Shown piece after piece: positions 35,005-43,266 of a DNA stretch of 43,266 nucleotides (positions are counted from its first letter, which is position 1; each line of letters starts with the position of its first letter). Location of the stretch: the NCBI RefSeq assembly GCF_027594505.1, contig NZ_CP115149.1, positions 1,641,683 to 1,684,948 of the forward strand, written 5' to 3'. The translations under genes and the position numbers were made by a program. The notes beneath the pieces are model-generated. The model saw only the letters and a list, made by a program, of their open reading frames with translations, was not told the origin of the DNA and did not search any database. Origin of the DNA: Tepidiforma flava. GTDB taxonomy: Bacteria > Chloroflexota > Dehalococcoidia > Tepidiformales > Tepidiformaceae.

Positions 35005-35790
35005 TCAAAGGGCTCTATTCCGCGTTCACCGGCATGGAAGCCGCCTGGCGCTACCAGGACGTCCTCGCTCAACAACATCGCCAACGCCAACACCATCGGC
35101 TTCAAGCAGCGAAATCGCCTCGCTCAGCCCGCTCCCGGAGGTCCTCCTCTCCCAGCAGGCGCCCGTCCCCGCGCCGCTCCCCGCCCGCATCCAGGCCGTC
35201 GTCGGCCAGATCGGCACCGGCAAGTTCGTCGCCGAGTTCGTCACCGACTTCCAGCAGGGCATGCTCCGCCAGACCGGCCTCGAACTCGACCTCGCCCTCT
35301 CCGCCGGCTTCTTCACCATCCGCGACGACCAGGGCAACGTCTTCTACACCCGCGACGGCCGCTTCCAGCGCGACGCCGCCGGCAACCTCGTCACCTCCGC
35401 CGGCTATTTCGTCCTCGGCGAAGACGGCCAGCCCATCACCCTCCCGCTCGACCCCGTCACCATCACCCCCGACGGCGTCATCCAGGACGCGAACGGCAAC
35501 GCAATCGCCGCCCTCCGCATCCGCGATTTCGCGCCGCTCCAGCTCGAACGCGCCGGCGAAGCCTACTTCCGCGCCCTCCGCCGATGACCTCGGTCAGCCG
35601 GGCGAAGGCCAGCCGCCCGTTGGCGGGCCCGGTCTCCGCCAGGGCTTCCTCGAATCCTCGAACGCCAACCTCGTCGAGGAACTCACCTCCCTCCTCGCCG
35701 TCCAGCGTGTCTACCAGGCCAGCACAGGCCGTTCTTGCCCGCCTCGACACCACCCTCGAGCAGGCCGCCGGCGAACTCGGCCGCCTCTAG
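35001..35790 (+). CDS. flgF: Flagellar rod/hook-basal-body protein (FlgF/FlgG family), first copy
   Basis: Axial protein of the flagellar rod. It begins MIKGLYSAFTGMEAAWRYQD then VLANNIANANTIGFK, the conserved N-terminal rod motif. The middle carries DLALSAGFFTIRDDQGNVFY and TRDGRFQRDAAGNLVTS, the FlgG-type core. The C-terminus has LESSNANLVEELTSLLAVQR then YQASTAVLARLDTTLEQA. About 260 residues. Insertions lie near 35070, 35110, 35576 and 35727. FlgF versus FlgG cannot be settled from sequence alone; I use flgF because it comes first of the pair. The ATG overlaps the previous stop. Confidence 0.82.
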
Positions 35791-35812
35791 CCCCACCCGG
35801 AGGTTCCCGCCC

Positions 35813-36575
35813 GTGCCCACCATCCTCGGCGCCGTCCGCCAGATCGGCCTCATCCACAACCAGAACGTCCTCGATACCGTCGTCCCACAACCTCGCCAAC
35901 GCCAACACCAGCGCCTTCAAAGCGTTCCGCGCCCTCCACCAGGGTCCTCCCCGACCCCGAACCGGCCCCCGAGACGTCGCGGCTCGGCGTCGCCGCCACC
36001 ACCCGCGACCTCCTCTTCCAGCCCGGCGCCCTCCTCCGGCGAGCGACTCCCCGCTCCACGCCGCCCTCCAGGACGGCGCCTTCTTCATCATCCGCGGCGA
36101 CGGCGGCGAGGCTCTCTTCACCCGCTACGGCGGCTTCCTGCTCGACGGCGAGGGCACCCTCGTGGACTATGCCGGCCGCATCGTTCCCGACGTCAACGGC
36201 GACCCCATCCGTCTCCCGGAGGGCTTCACCTCCCCCTTCCTCGACCCCACCGGCTCCCTCATCGCCCTCGACGAGAACGGCGAGCCCCGGGAGGTCGCCC
36301 GCCTTCCGCTCGCCCGCTTCGCCAACCCCGAGGGCCTCGAACTCCTCGGCGGCGGCCTCTACCGCCCCACCCTCAACAGCGGCGAACCCGAGTACGGCAC
36401 CCCCGGCGATCAGGGATTCGCCCCATTGCGGCCCGGCACGCTCGAAAGCTCCAATGTCGATGTGGCCCAGGAGTTCGTCAGCATGATCGTCGCCCAGCGC
36501 GCCTACAGCGCCTGCGCCAGGACCTTCGCCGTCGGCGACGCCATGCTCGAGCTCGCCACCCGCATCACCCGCTAG
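35813..36575 (+). CDS. flgG: Flagellar rod/hook-basal-body protein (FlgF/FlgG family), second copy
   Basis: A paralogue of the preceding gene, about 250 residues from GTG 35813: MPTILGAVRQIGLIHNQNVL, then SHNLANANTSAFKAFRAL. The core reads GAFFIIRGDGGEALFTRYGG and FLLDGEGTLVDYAGR. The C-terminus is LESSNVDVAQEFVSMIVAQR then YSACARTFAVGDAMLELATR, matching FlgG and FlgE endings well. Insertions lie near 35885, 35940, 35985 and 36040. AGGAGG is 20 bases upstream of flgM. The hook gene flgE and the other rod genes flgB/flgC are not in the window. Confidence 0.83.
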
Positions 36576-36595
36576 CACCCGCCAGGAGGCACCCC

Positions 36596-36916
36596 ATGGC
36601 ACGCATCGACGGAGCTCAACCTCGGCGGCGCGCACCTCAATCCCGCCGGCGGCCCGGGCGCCGCAGGCCAGCCGAACGGAACTGGCTCGAGGCCGGCCAG
36701 GCGGCGGGCGCCCGCGGCAGCCACGACGTCCTCAGCCTCTCCCCCCGCGTCCGCGTCATCGCCGAGGCCGCCCGCGCCGTTTCCGAGGCCCGCGACGTCC
36801 GCGCTGAGAAGGTCGCCGCCCTCAAGGCCGCCATCGCCAACGGCACCTACACCTCCAACGCCCGCGACATCGCCGCCCGCCTCCTCGCGAACGGCATCGC
36901 CGGGGACCTCGGATGA
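36596..36916 (+). CDS. flgM: Anti-sigma-28 factor FlgM
   Basis: FlgM binds FliA until the hook is complete and is then exported. About 105 residues: MARIDELNLGG-like start, a Gly/Ala/Pro-rich disordered half, then the sigma-binding part HDVLSLSPRVRVIAEAARAV and VRAEKVAALKAAIANGTY, ending DIAARLLANGI. The LSPRV and KV-A-LK-AI-G-Y motifs match FlgM closely. An AGGAGG lies 6 bases before the ATG. Breaks lie near 36612, 36632 and 36660. The stop overlaps the flgN ATG as ATGA. Pairing with fliA in the same block supports a classic hook-completion checkpoint. Confidence 0.85.
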   Translation: MARIDGAQPRRRAPQSRRRPGRRRPAERNWLEAGQAAGARGSHDVLSLSPRVRVIAEAARAVSEARDVRAEKVAALKAAIANGTYTSNARDIAARLLANGIAGDLG

Positions 36917-37396
36917 GTGCCGCCCTCCTGCGCGAGGCGCTCGCCATCCTGCGCGACGAAGAGCAGCTCCTCGCTGCGCTCGTCGGCCTCGCGCGCGAAG
37001 AGCAGCGGGCCCTCATCGCCGCCGATTACCGCACCCGCGTCGAAGCCGTCAGCCAGCAGATGCTCGAGGCCGTCCGCCGCATCGAGGCCCGCGAATCCGA
37101 TCGTTTGAATTTGCTCAGAACCGTTGGCCTCGCCTTCCACACCCTCGATGACCTCGCCGCGCATGCCGAGAACCTCGGTGTGGACGGGTTCGCCGACCTC
37201 CGCGAGCGCCTCGCCGCCCGGGCCCTCGAACTCCGCGAGGTCCAGGAAGCCAACGCCCGTCTCGTGCTGAACGCCATGCGCGTCCGCGATCGCTGGGCCG
37301 CCATCCTCGCCGGCCACACCTCCCCGACCTACAGCCCGACCGGCCAGGCCGCCACGACGTCAGGGGGGCCCCGGCTTCGTCTCGAAGACCGCCTGA
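36913..37396 (+). CDS. flgN: Flagellar export chaperone FlgN
   Basis: Chaperone for the hook-filament junction proteins FlgK and FlgL, which follow immediately. About 160 residues, largely helical and Ala/Glu/Leu/Arg-rich: LLREALAILRDEEQLLAALV, then AREEQRALIAADYRTRVEAV, LEAVRRIEARESDRLNLLR and VQEANARLVLNAMRVRDRW, with a Thr/Ser/Pro-rich tail. One break near 37376 hides the end FVSKTA with TGA at 37394-37396. FlgK begins 9 bases later. FlgN proteins are poorly conserved, so the call leans on helical content and position. Confidence 0.78.
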
Positions 37397-37405
37397 GGCA
37401 CTGCC

Positions 37406-39165
37406 ATGGCCCTCTCCATCGGCCTCGATACCGCTGTCAAAGCCCTCCGGGCGCACCAGCTCGCCGTCGACAACGGTCGCTGCCCACAACATCGCCAACG
37501 CCCAGACGCCCGGCTCCTCTCCCGCCAGCGCGTCCTCCTTCGCCCCATCGGCCTCGAAGGCTCCGCATGGTCCAGCCGCGACAGTCTCCTCGGCCGCGCC
37601 GGCTTCGGCGTCGACGCCCGCGACGTCCACCGCATCCGCGATGCCTTCATCGGACTACCAGGCGCGGCAGGCCCTCTCCGCCCGCGGCCAGCACTCCGCC
37701 TTCTCCACCCCGCTCCGCAACGCCGAGGCGGTCTTCAACGACCCCTCCGAACCGACGGCCTCTCCGTCCCCTCCTCGCCCGCTTCTGGGCTGCCTGGCAC
37801 GACGTCGCCAACGAGCCTGAATCCTCCGCCGCCCGCGACCGCCTCTCGTCCACGCCGCCCAGACGTTCACGCTCCGCGTCCAGGCCGCCCACGCCGAGAT
37901 CGACCTCCATGCGCCGCAACCTCAACCAGCAGGTGACCGCCCTCGCGGACGAAATCAACGCCTACGCCCGCGAAATCGCCGGCCTCAACCTCCAGATCAA
38001 GCAGGTCGAACTCAACGGCGAACGCGCCAATGACCTCCGCGACCGCCGCGACCTCCTCCTCGACAAGCTCAGCGAGGTCGCCAGCATCCAGTACAGCGAA
38101 TCCCAGACCGGCGAAGTTTCCGTCTACCTCGGCTCCCACGAACTCGTCTTCGGCACCACGGCCCGCACCATCGTCGCCGGCCCCGACCCGGCCGACACCA
38201 CCATGACGAAGCTCACCTGGCAGGTCGACGGCTTCGACGTCCGCGTCGTCCAACGGCGGCAAGCTCAAGGGCGTCCTCGATGCGCGCGACCAGGCCCTGC
38301 CCGACCTCATGCGCAAGCTCGACGCCTTCGCCATCCCGGGCATCATCAACGGCGTCAACACCATCCACCGCCAGGGCTACGGCCTCGATAACATCCACCG
38401 GCCTCGATTTCCTCCAGGGCACGACGGCGCCGGCGATATCCAGCTCAACCCCGTCCTCGCCGCCAACCCCCACCAGATCGCCACGGCCGCCAACCCGAAC
38501 GCCCCCGGCGATGCCAGCATCGCCCTCCGCATCGCCGGCCTCGAACTCCAGCCCAACATGGCCGCGGGCATCCCTGCCGCCAACCTCGTCACCGGCGAGA
38601 CGCTCTCAGCGGGCGTCACGCTCACCGGCCTCACCGTCGCCGGCTCCCTTCAGCCCGGCAACTACACCATCGTCGAGAACCCGCCCGCCTCCGCGCACCC
38701 TCGAGCATCCAGTACAACGGATCCAACCCCATCGGCACGTACACCGCCGCCGCCATCTCCAGCCCCGGCGGGACGATTACCTTCATGAACGGCTCGAACG
38801 TCGTCGCCACCCTCCACGTCGCCGTGACGGGCTCCTACTCCGCCGCCCAGCAGGTTGCCGACCTCACCGCCCCCGGCAACGACACCATCCGCGTCGATGC
38901 GTCGCCCCCGGCACTGCTTCTACGCCAACCTGGTCGCCGTCCTCGGCGCCGACGTCAACCGTGCGCTCGGCATGGAGCAGTCCGCCAGGGTCTCCTCGTC
39001 GATCACCTCGACACCATGCGCCAGGCCACCCACGGCGTGAACATCGATGAAGAAGTGACGAACCTCCAGGCCGCCCAGCACGCCTACAACGCCGCCGCCC
39101 GCGTCATCACCGTCATCGACGACATGCTCGATACCCTCATCAACCGCACCGGCGTCACGAGGTAG
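37406..39165 (+). CDS. flgK: Flagellar hook-associated protein 1 FlgK
   Basis: First hook-filament junction protein, about 580 residues. N-terminus MALSIGLDTAVKALRAHQLA then HNIANAQTPGFSRQRVLL, typical of axial proteins. Helical segments LRVQAAHAEIDLMRRNLNQQ and VTALADEINAYAREIAGLN are FlgK-specific. LNGERANDLRDRRDLLLDKL is the family signature. A variable beta-rich middle (38430-38900) follows, and the C-terminus is GVNIDEEVTNLQAAQHAYNA then AARVITVIDDMLDTLINRTG. More than twelve short insertions were noted, for example near 37482, 37654, 37752, 37918, 38252, 38400, 38700 and 38905. FlgL starts 6 bases after the stop. Confidence 0.93.
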
Positions 39166-39171
39166 CCCGAC

Positions 39172-40065
39172 ATGCGACTCAGCGAACAGTCCCGCGTCCA
39201 GAACCAGGTTGCCTACCTCACCTCCGCCGCCGAGCGCATGGACCGCGTCCAGCGCCAGCTCGCCACCAACCGCCGCATCGACCGCGCCAGCGATGACCCC
39301 TCCGGCGCTGCGCTCGCCATGGATTACCGCAAGTCCATCGCCTTCGGCAAGCCCAGATGCGCCGCAACCTCGAAAACGGCACTGCCTTCCTCAACGTCAC
39401 CGAGGCCGCGCTCAGCAGCGCCACCGACCTCCTCCAGCGCGCCCGCGAGCTCACCGTCCAGGCCGCCAACGATACCCTCGGCCCCGCCGAGCGGCAGGGC
39501 GTCGCGGCCGAAGTCAACCAGCTCATCGAGCAGCTCGCCCAGGTCGCCAACACCAGCTTCGGCGGCGTCTACATCTTCAGCGGCCACCAGACGAACACGC
39601 CCGCCTACGCCGTCGGCGGCAGCCCCCCTGCCGCCATCACCTGGCAGGGCGACTATGGCGAGCGTCTCCGCCGCGTCTCCGCCCGCGATGTCGTGCCCGT
39701 CAACGTCATCGGCGACCGCGTCTTCGGTTCGATCTTCCAGGAGCTCATCCAGCTCCGCGATGCGCTCCAGTCCGGCGCACCCGGCGCCCAGGTCCGCCCC
39801 TTCATCGCCGACATCGATGCCGGCCTCGAGCGCGTCCTCGAGCGCCCGCGCCGAAGTCGGCGCCCGCCTGCCAACCGTTTCGAAGCCACGAACTACCGTT
39901 CGCTCGAAACCGATACCAACCTCCAGGAGCTCCGCGCCGGCGTCGAAGACATCGACATCGCCGAGACGATCGTCCGCTTCACCGCCGCCCAGAACGCGCT
40001 CGAAGCTGCCCTCGGCGCGCATCGGCCGCACGTCGAACCTCTCGCTGCTCAACTACCTCCGGTGA
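39172..40065 (+). CDS. flgL: Flagellar hook-associated protein 3 FlgL
   Basis: Second junction protein, related to flagellin. About 295 residues: RLSEQSRVQNQVAYLTSAAE, RIDRASDDPSGAALAMDYR, NLENGTAFLNVTEAALSSAT, then LLQRARELTVQAANDT and FGGVYIFSGHQTNTPAY. The C-terminal helix has LQELRAGVEDIDIAETIVRF and NLSLLNYLR. Breaks lie near 39350, 39843, 39867 and 40018. It is the last flagellar gene of the block; flagellin, FliD and FliS do not follow. A convergent enoyl-CoA hydratase ends 33 bases downstream. Confidence 0.92.
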   Translation: MRLSEQSRVQNQVAYLTSAAERMDRVQRQLATNRRIDRASDDPSGAALAMDYRKSIAFGKPRCAATSKTALPSSTSPRPRSAAPPTSSSAPASSPSRPPTIPSAPPSGRASRPKSTSSSSSSPRSPTPASAASTSSAATRRTRPPTPSAAAPLPPSPGRATMASVSAASPPAMSCPSTSSATASSVRSSRSSSSSAMRSSPAHPAPRSAPSSPTSMPASSASSSARAEVGARLPTVSKPRTTVRSKPIPTSRSSAPASKTSTSPRRSSASPPPRTRSKLPSARIGRTSNLSLLNYLR

Positions 40066-40097
40066 GCAGCCGCCGGCGCAGCCGCCGGCCCCCGCCG

Positions 40098-40914
40098 CTA
40101 GTAGCCCTTGAACTGCGGCTCCCGCTTCTCCACGAACGCCCGCGGACCCTCCCGCGCATCCTCCGTCGACTGCGCGATGAACATCGCCATCTGCGCCATG
40201 TCCAGGTGCTCGTCGAAGGAGATATTCGCGGAGCGGTAGACCAGCTTCTTCGAGAGCTGCACCGCCACCCCCGGCCCCTTCGCAATCTGCCGGGCGTACT
40301 CCTTCACCCGCGGCAAGAGCTCCTCCGGTTCGTACACCGCCAGCACGTAGCCGATCATCCAGCGCCTCCATGCGCTCGTGATCATCCGCCCCGTCCAGAT
40401 GAGGTCGAGCGCCCGCTGCACCCCGACGATGCGCGGCAGCGTGTAGGCCCCGCCGTCGCCCGGGATGAGCCCCATCCGCACGTAGGTCATCCCCATCCGG
40501 GCCGTCGAGGCCGCGAACCGGATATCCGCCATCGTCGCCATGTCCATCCCCGCGCCCGCGGCTGCCCCGTTGATGGCCGCGATGTACGGTTTCTCCAGCT
40601 GGATCAGCGCGCGAAGCGGGATCGGGTGCACGCGGTCGCACGCAGGCTGTGCCGCCGGTCTGCCACGGTCGATTGCGTCCGGAGCACGCCCTGGCCGCCT
40701 GCCTCGGCCGCCACGTTCATCCCGCTGCAGAAGCCCCGCCCCGCCCCGGTGATGATGATCGCGCCAACGGCGCGGTCCTGGTCCGCCCGCCGGATGGCAT
40801 CTGCGCCCACTCCGCCAGCATCTCGTCGTCGAAGGCGTTCAGCCGCTCCGGCTTGTTCAGCGTGATCGTCGCGACCCGGTCCTCGACCTCGTACAGGATC
40901 GACGTGTACTCCAT
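40098..40914 (-). CDS. Enoyl-CoA hydratase/isomerase family protein
   Basis: A full-length crotonase of about 265 residues from ATG 40914: MEYTSILYEVEDRVATITL then NKPERLNAFDDEML. The first oxyanion-hole motif GRGFCSGMNV and the second AAINGAAAGAGMDMA are present, followed by GLIPGDGGAYTLPRIVG, where the Asp aligns with the PaaG/isomerase-type acid and the usual hydratase Glu is absent. The C-terminus is IAQSTEDAREGPRAFVEKRE then PQFKGY. Breaks lie near 40800, 40785, 40690, 40640 and 40358. It may act in aromatic or fatty-acid catabolism. It is unlike the crotonase at the left end of the window, so they are separate paralogues. Confidence 0.88.
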
Positions 40915-40981
40915 CGGTGCAGCTCCGGCGCAGGGTGTGGCCCGCATTCTACGGGTGACGGCCCCTCCGGTCTCCTGCCGC

Positions 40982-41402
40982 TCAGCCCGCGCCCTCCAGC
41001 CAGGTGCCCGGCGTCACCGCCACGCCCGGTGAACTCCGACGAGCACCTGCCGGTCGCCCGTCACGAGCGGCACCCCAAGCTCCCGCGCCGCCGCCACGTA
41101 CGCGAGGTCGTAGGCGGTCGCAGCGCGTCGCTTCGAGTTCCCGGGCCACGCGAGCATAGTCGGGCTGGTGGACTCTTACCGCCGCGGCAGCCCGCCGAAA
41201 GAGGTCCTCGAGCTCCGTCACCCGAGAGCAGCCCGCGCCTCAGGTAGCGCTGCGCCGGCATTCAGGAACTCCAGCGGCCAGATCGGAGGAGCCCACCAGT
41301 CGGAATCGCGCTGGCGCCACTTCGCGGGCCTCTTCGTTCAGGCGGGGGTCCGCGGTGGTGGAGCATCAGGTACACCAGCAGCGAGGCGTCAGCGACGATC
41401 AC
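40982..41402 (-). CDS. vapC: PIN-domain ribonuclease toxin VapC
   Basis: Toxin half of a type II toxin-antitoxin pair. From GTG 41402 it reads MIVADASLLVYLMLHH, with the first conserved Asp of the PIN active site (VADAS). Restored downstream parts are APPIWPLEFLNAGAALPEAR (second acid), TELEDLFRRAAAAVRVHQPD, then SAYDLAYVAAARELGVPLVT and GDRQVL, giving the third and fourth acids (D in AYDL, D in TGDR). About 138 residues. Breaks lie near 41345, 41300, 41225, 41130 and 41030. The GTG overlaps the antitoxin stop as GTGA. PIN toxins cut specific RNAs; the target is unknown. Confidence 0.85.
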
Positions 41403-41682
41403 GCCGCGGCTACCTTCGCCCGCGCCCGGATCCACTCCCGAATCTCCTCCTCCGTTGGGAGTGGCCCTGCGGCCCGTTTCGCTGCCCACCGCGCCCGCAG
41501 CGCATCGACCTCTACTCGCCAGCAGCTCGTCCCGCGTCGGCCGGCGCTCACCGGGCTCGCCGCACTCGCCCTCCAGTCAGCGCAAGCACCTCCTGGTTCA
41601 GGCTCCGCCGGTTCCGCCGGGCGCGCTCCTTCAGCGCCGCATACAGCTCGTCGGGGACGTTCCGAATCGTCAACGTTGCCAT
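41399..41682 (-). CDS. vapB: Ribbon-helix-helix antitoxin (FitA/VapB type)
   Basis: Antitoxin and autorepressor for the adjacent PIN toxin. From ATG 41682: MATLTIRNVPDELYAALKER then ARRNRRSLNQEVLALL, a clear ribbon-helix-helix DNA-binding segment of the FitA kind. The C-terminal toxin-binding half is restored as RRPTRDELLARVEVDALRAR then PLPTEEEIREWIRARAKVAA. About 93 residues. Breaks lie near 41563 and 41512. The overlap with vapC indicates coupling. The operon promoter should lie between 41683 and 41756. Confidence 0.85.
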
Positions 41683-41756
41683 GCTGTCAGTATGCCACCG
41701 TCGTGCTGGCAGTGCGCCTGCACTTCGCAGGTGCAGCGCTGGCAAAATGCTGCGCC

Positions 41757-42172
41757 TCACGCGCCGGCAGCGAACGCCCGCACCGCCTCCAGCAGCCCGC
41801 CACATCTCCCGGTCGCGCTCCAGCGGCAGCAGCGGCTCCGGCACCTGCACCCCCGTGAACGCCTCCACCACCTCCCGGTGGTCGTCGATGACGAAGTCCG
41901 GCCACACGTCGGGATCGCCGAGCTCCCGCAGCCGGTTGTGGTGGTCCGTCAGCGGTTTCCAGAAGCAATCCGCGATGTGCTCGTGCAGCGAAAACCGCCG
42001 CACCACTTCCCACCGCGGCCCCATCCCGCTCCACAGGTAGACCGTGTGCCCGTCCTCCCGCAGCGCCGCGAACACCTCCCGCACCCCCGGCCGCAGCTTC
42101 ACGTCCCAGGTGATGATGGTGTTGTCTACGTCGAAAAACACGTTCAGGCGCCGCTCGCGCCGCGTTGCTCAC
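41757..42172 (-). CDS. HAD-like hydrolase/phosphatase
   Basis: A small HAD-superfamily protein of about 137 residues. Motif I is VFFDVDNTII, with both aspartates in place. Motif II is near VYLWSGMGPRWEVVRRF, where Ser aligns with the usual Ser/Thr. The last motif is PDFVIDDHREVVEAF, with the paired Asp. No cap domain of useful size is present, so it is a minimal cap-less HAD of the IIIC or similar type. The start may be GTG 42172 (MSNAARAA) with a break near 42147, or GTG 42141. The end is LLEAVRAFAAGA at 41757-41759. It may act on a small phosphate ester or a protein. Confidence 0.72.
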
Positions 42173-42288
42173 TCGCCCAGGCCCTCCGCGCGATTCGCCG
42201 CCGAATCCTACGCCATTCGCTCACCTGCGCCAGTCCCTACCCTGCGGTAATCTGAAGGCCGCAACCCTTCGCCTGCGAGGAGGCCGCC

Positions 42289-43266
42289 ATGGAATTTAAG
42301 TTCACCGCCGAGCACGAAGCCCTTCGGAAGGAAGTCCGCGACTTCCTCGCCGAGGCCCTCCCCAACCGCGGCACCGGGCCCGTCCGCCCGACCTCGCAGG
42401 AGAACTGGGAAGAACAGCTCGCCTTCAGCAAGAAACTCGCCAAGAAGGGCTGGATCGCACCCGCCTGGACCGAAGGAGTACGGCGGCCTCGGCTGGAGCC
42501 ACATCAACCAGATGATCTTCAGCGAAGAGCTCTCGCTACGCCGGCGCCCCCGATGCCGGCCGCGTCTTCAACGTCGGCATGATCGGCCCCACCCTCATCG
42601 TCCACGGCACCCCTTCGAGCAGAAGGCCGAACACCTCCCGCGCATCACCAACGCCGAGGTCATCTGGTGCCAGGGCTACTCCGAGCCCGGCGCCGGCTCC
42701 GACCTCGCCTCCCTCCAGACCCGCGCCGTGCGCGACGGTGACGACTACGTCGTCAACGGCCAGAAAATCTGGACCACCGGCGCCCAGGCCCACGCCGACT
42801 GGTGCTTCCTCCTCGTCCGCACCGACCCCGACGCCCCCAAGCACAAGGGCATTTCCTTCCTCCTCGTCGACATGAAGACGCCGGGCATCACCGTCCGCCC
42901 CCTCGTCAACATGGCCGGCTACCACGAATTCAACGAAGTCTTCTTCGAAGACGTCCGCGTCCCCGTCCGCAACCGCGTCACCGGCGAGGAGAACCGCGGC
43001 TGGTATGTCGCGATGACGCTCCTCGATTTCGAGCGCTCGAACGTCGCTTCCATCGCCGCCAACCAGCGCCAGCTCGAACTGCTCATCCAGCTCTGGCGCG
43101 AGCGCCGCACCGGCGAAGCCTACCGCGACGTCCTCCGCCACCGCCTCGCCGACCTCTGGGTCGCCAACGAAACCGGCCGCCTCCTCGCTTACCGCATCGC
43201 CTGGATGCAGGAAGCCGGCCGCATTCCGAACTACGAGGCGTCCGTCATCAAGGTCTTCGCCACCGA
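42289..43266 (+). CDS. Acyl-CoA dehydrogenase, 3'-truncated by window end
   Basis: An FAD-dependent flavoprotein that oxidises acyl-CoA to enoyl-CoA. It begins MEFKFTAEHEALRKEVRDFL with AGGAGG 6 bases before the ATG. The N-terminal helical domain includes WEEQLAFSKKLAKKGWIAPA. The FAD/substrate segment is WCQGYSEPGAGSDLASLQTR, then YVVNGQKIWTTGAQAHADWC and FLLVRTDPDAPKHKGISFLL. The start of the C-terminal domain reads FNEVFFEDVRVPVRNRVTGE and AMTLLDFERSNVASIAANQR. Breaks lie near 42475, 42537 and 42615. The catalytic Glu of the C-terminal domain lies beyond the window. With the crotonases it suggests fatty or aromatic acid oxidation. Confidence 0.9.

Noticed and set aside
1..43266. Programmed ribosomal frameshifting as an explanation for broken genes
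   Set aside because: Nearly every gene is affected, often many times, with no slippery heptamers or downstream structures in common. Consensus error is far more likely.

Overview
The window reads as chromosomal DNA of a very GC-rich bacterium that strongly prefers C-ending codons. Gene content points to a Chloroflexota lineage, most plausibly a Tepidiforma-like thermophilic Dehalococcoidia: a MurT-type Mur ligase, PAC2 and Eis-like proteins of the kind seen in Actinobacteria and Chloroflexota, RskA-type anti-sigma factor, several crotonase/acyl-CoA dehydrogenase genes, and a large flagellar cluster without any visible L- or P-ring gene. Motile, peptidoglycan-bearing Tepidiforma isolates are known; the assignment here is inference from gene content, not from a marker gene. 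No rRNA, tRNA, CRISPR array or transposase was seen.

The consensus carries many small indels. Nearly every gene is broken into two to eight reading-frame pieces that rejoin into one recognisable protein when 1-2 bases are ignored. I therefore give each gene as one locus from its start to its restored stop. Most indels are insertions lying at codon junctions, which is treated as a separate finding. FliQ (26659-26934) is one of the few genes with no visible error.

Layout. 1-20837 is mixed housekeeping and accessory: partial enoyl-CoA hydratase, XdhC/CoxI factor, MurT and an M50 CBS-peptidase (minus strand), a secreted protein with a strong terminator, an EamA transporter, a DUF192 lipoprotein, a membrane GGDEF-EAL protein, a DUF2269-like membrane protein, a CoA-ester lyase of the HpcH/HpaI family, RecF, a DUF4397 protein with a sortase-like C-terminus, an ECF sigma/RskA anti-sigma pair, a thioesterase, CcsA, a BtrH-like protein, an M16 peptidase, an Eis-like acetyltransferase and a PAC2 protein. 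A very short GntR regulator and a hairpin-rich gap follow.

21663-40065 is one long plus-strand flagellar block: flbD-motA-motB-fliL-fliY-fliO-fliP-fliQ-fliR-flhB-flhA-flhF, then a YcgR/PilZ protein, a small membrane protein, the sigma factor fliA, two unknown membrane/exported proteins, two rod/hook (FlgF/FlgG-type) genes, flgM, flgN, flgK and flgL. Starts and stops overlap at many junctions, so it is probably a few long transcripts. It supplies the stator, switch component, export gate, late-gene sigma/anti-sigma switch and hook-filament junction. fliE/F/G/H/I/M, flgB/C/D/E, flagellin, fliD/S and flhG must lie elsewhere or be missing. The most novel item is an exported protein with an LPDTG sorting-type C-terminus encoded between fliA and the rod genes. 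The GGDEF-EAL protein and the PilZ protein suggest c-di-GMP control of motility.

40098-43266 returns to metabolism: a second enoyl-CoA hydratase, a VapBC toxin-antitoxin pair, a HAD-like protein and a partial acyl-CoA dehydrogenase.
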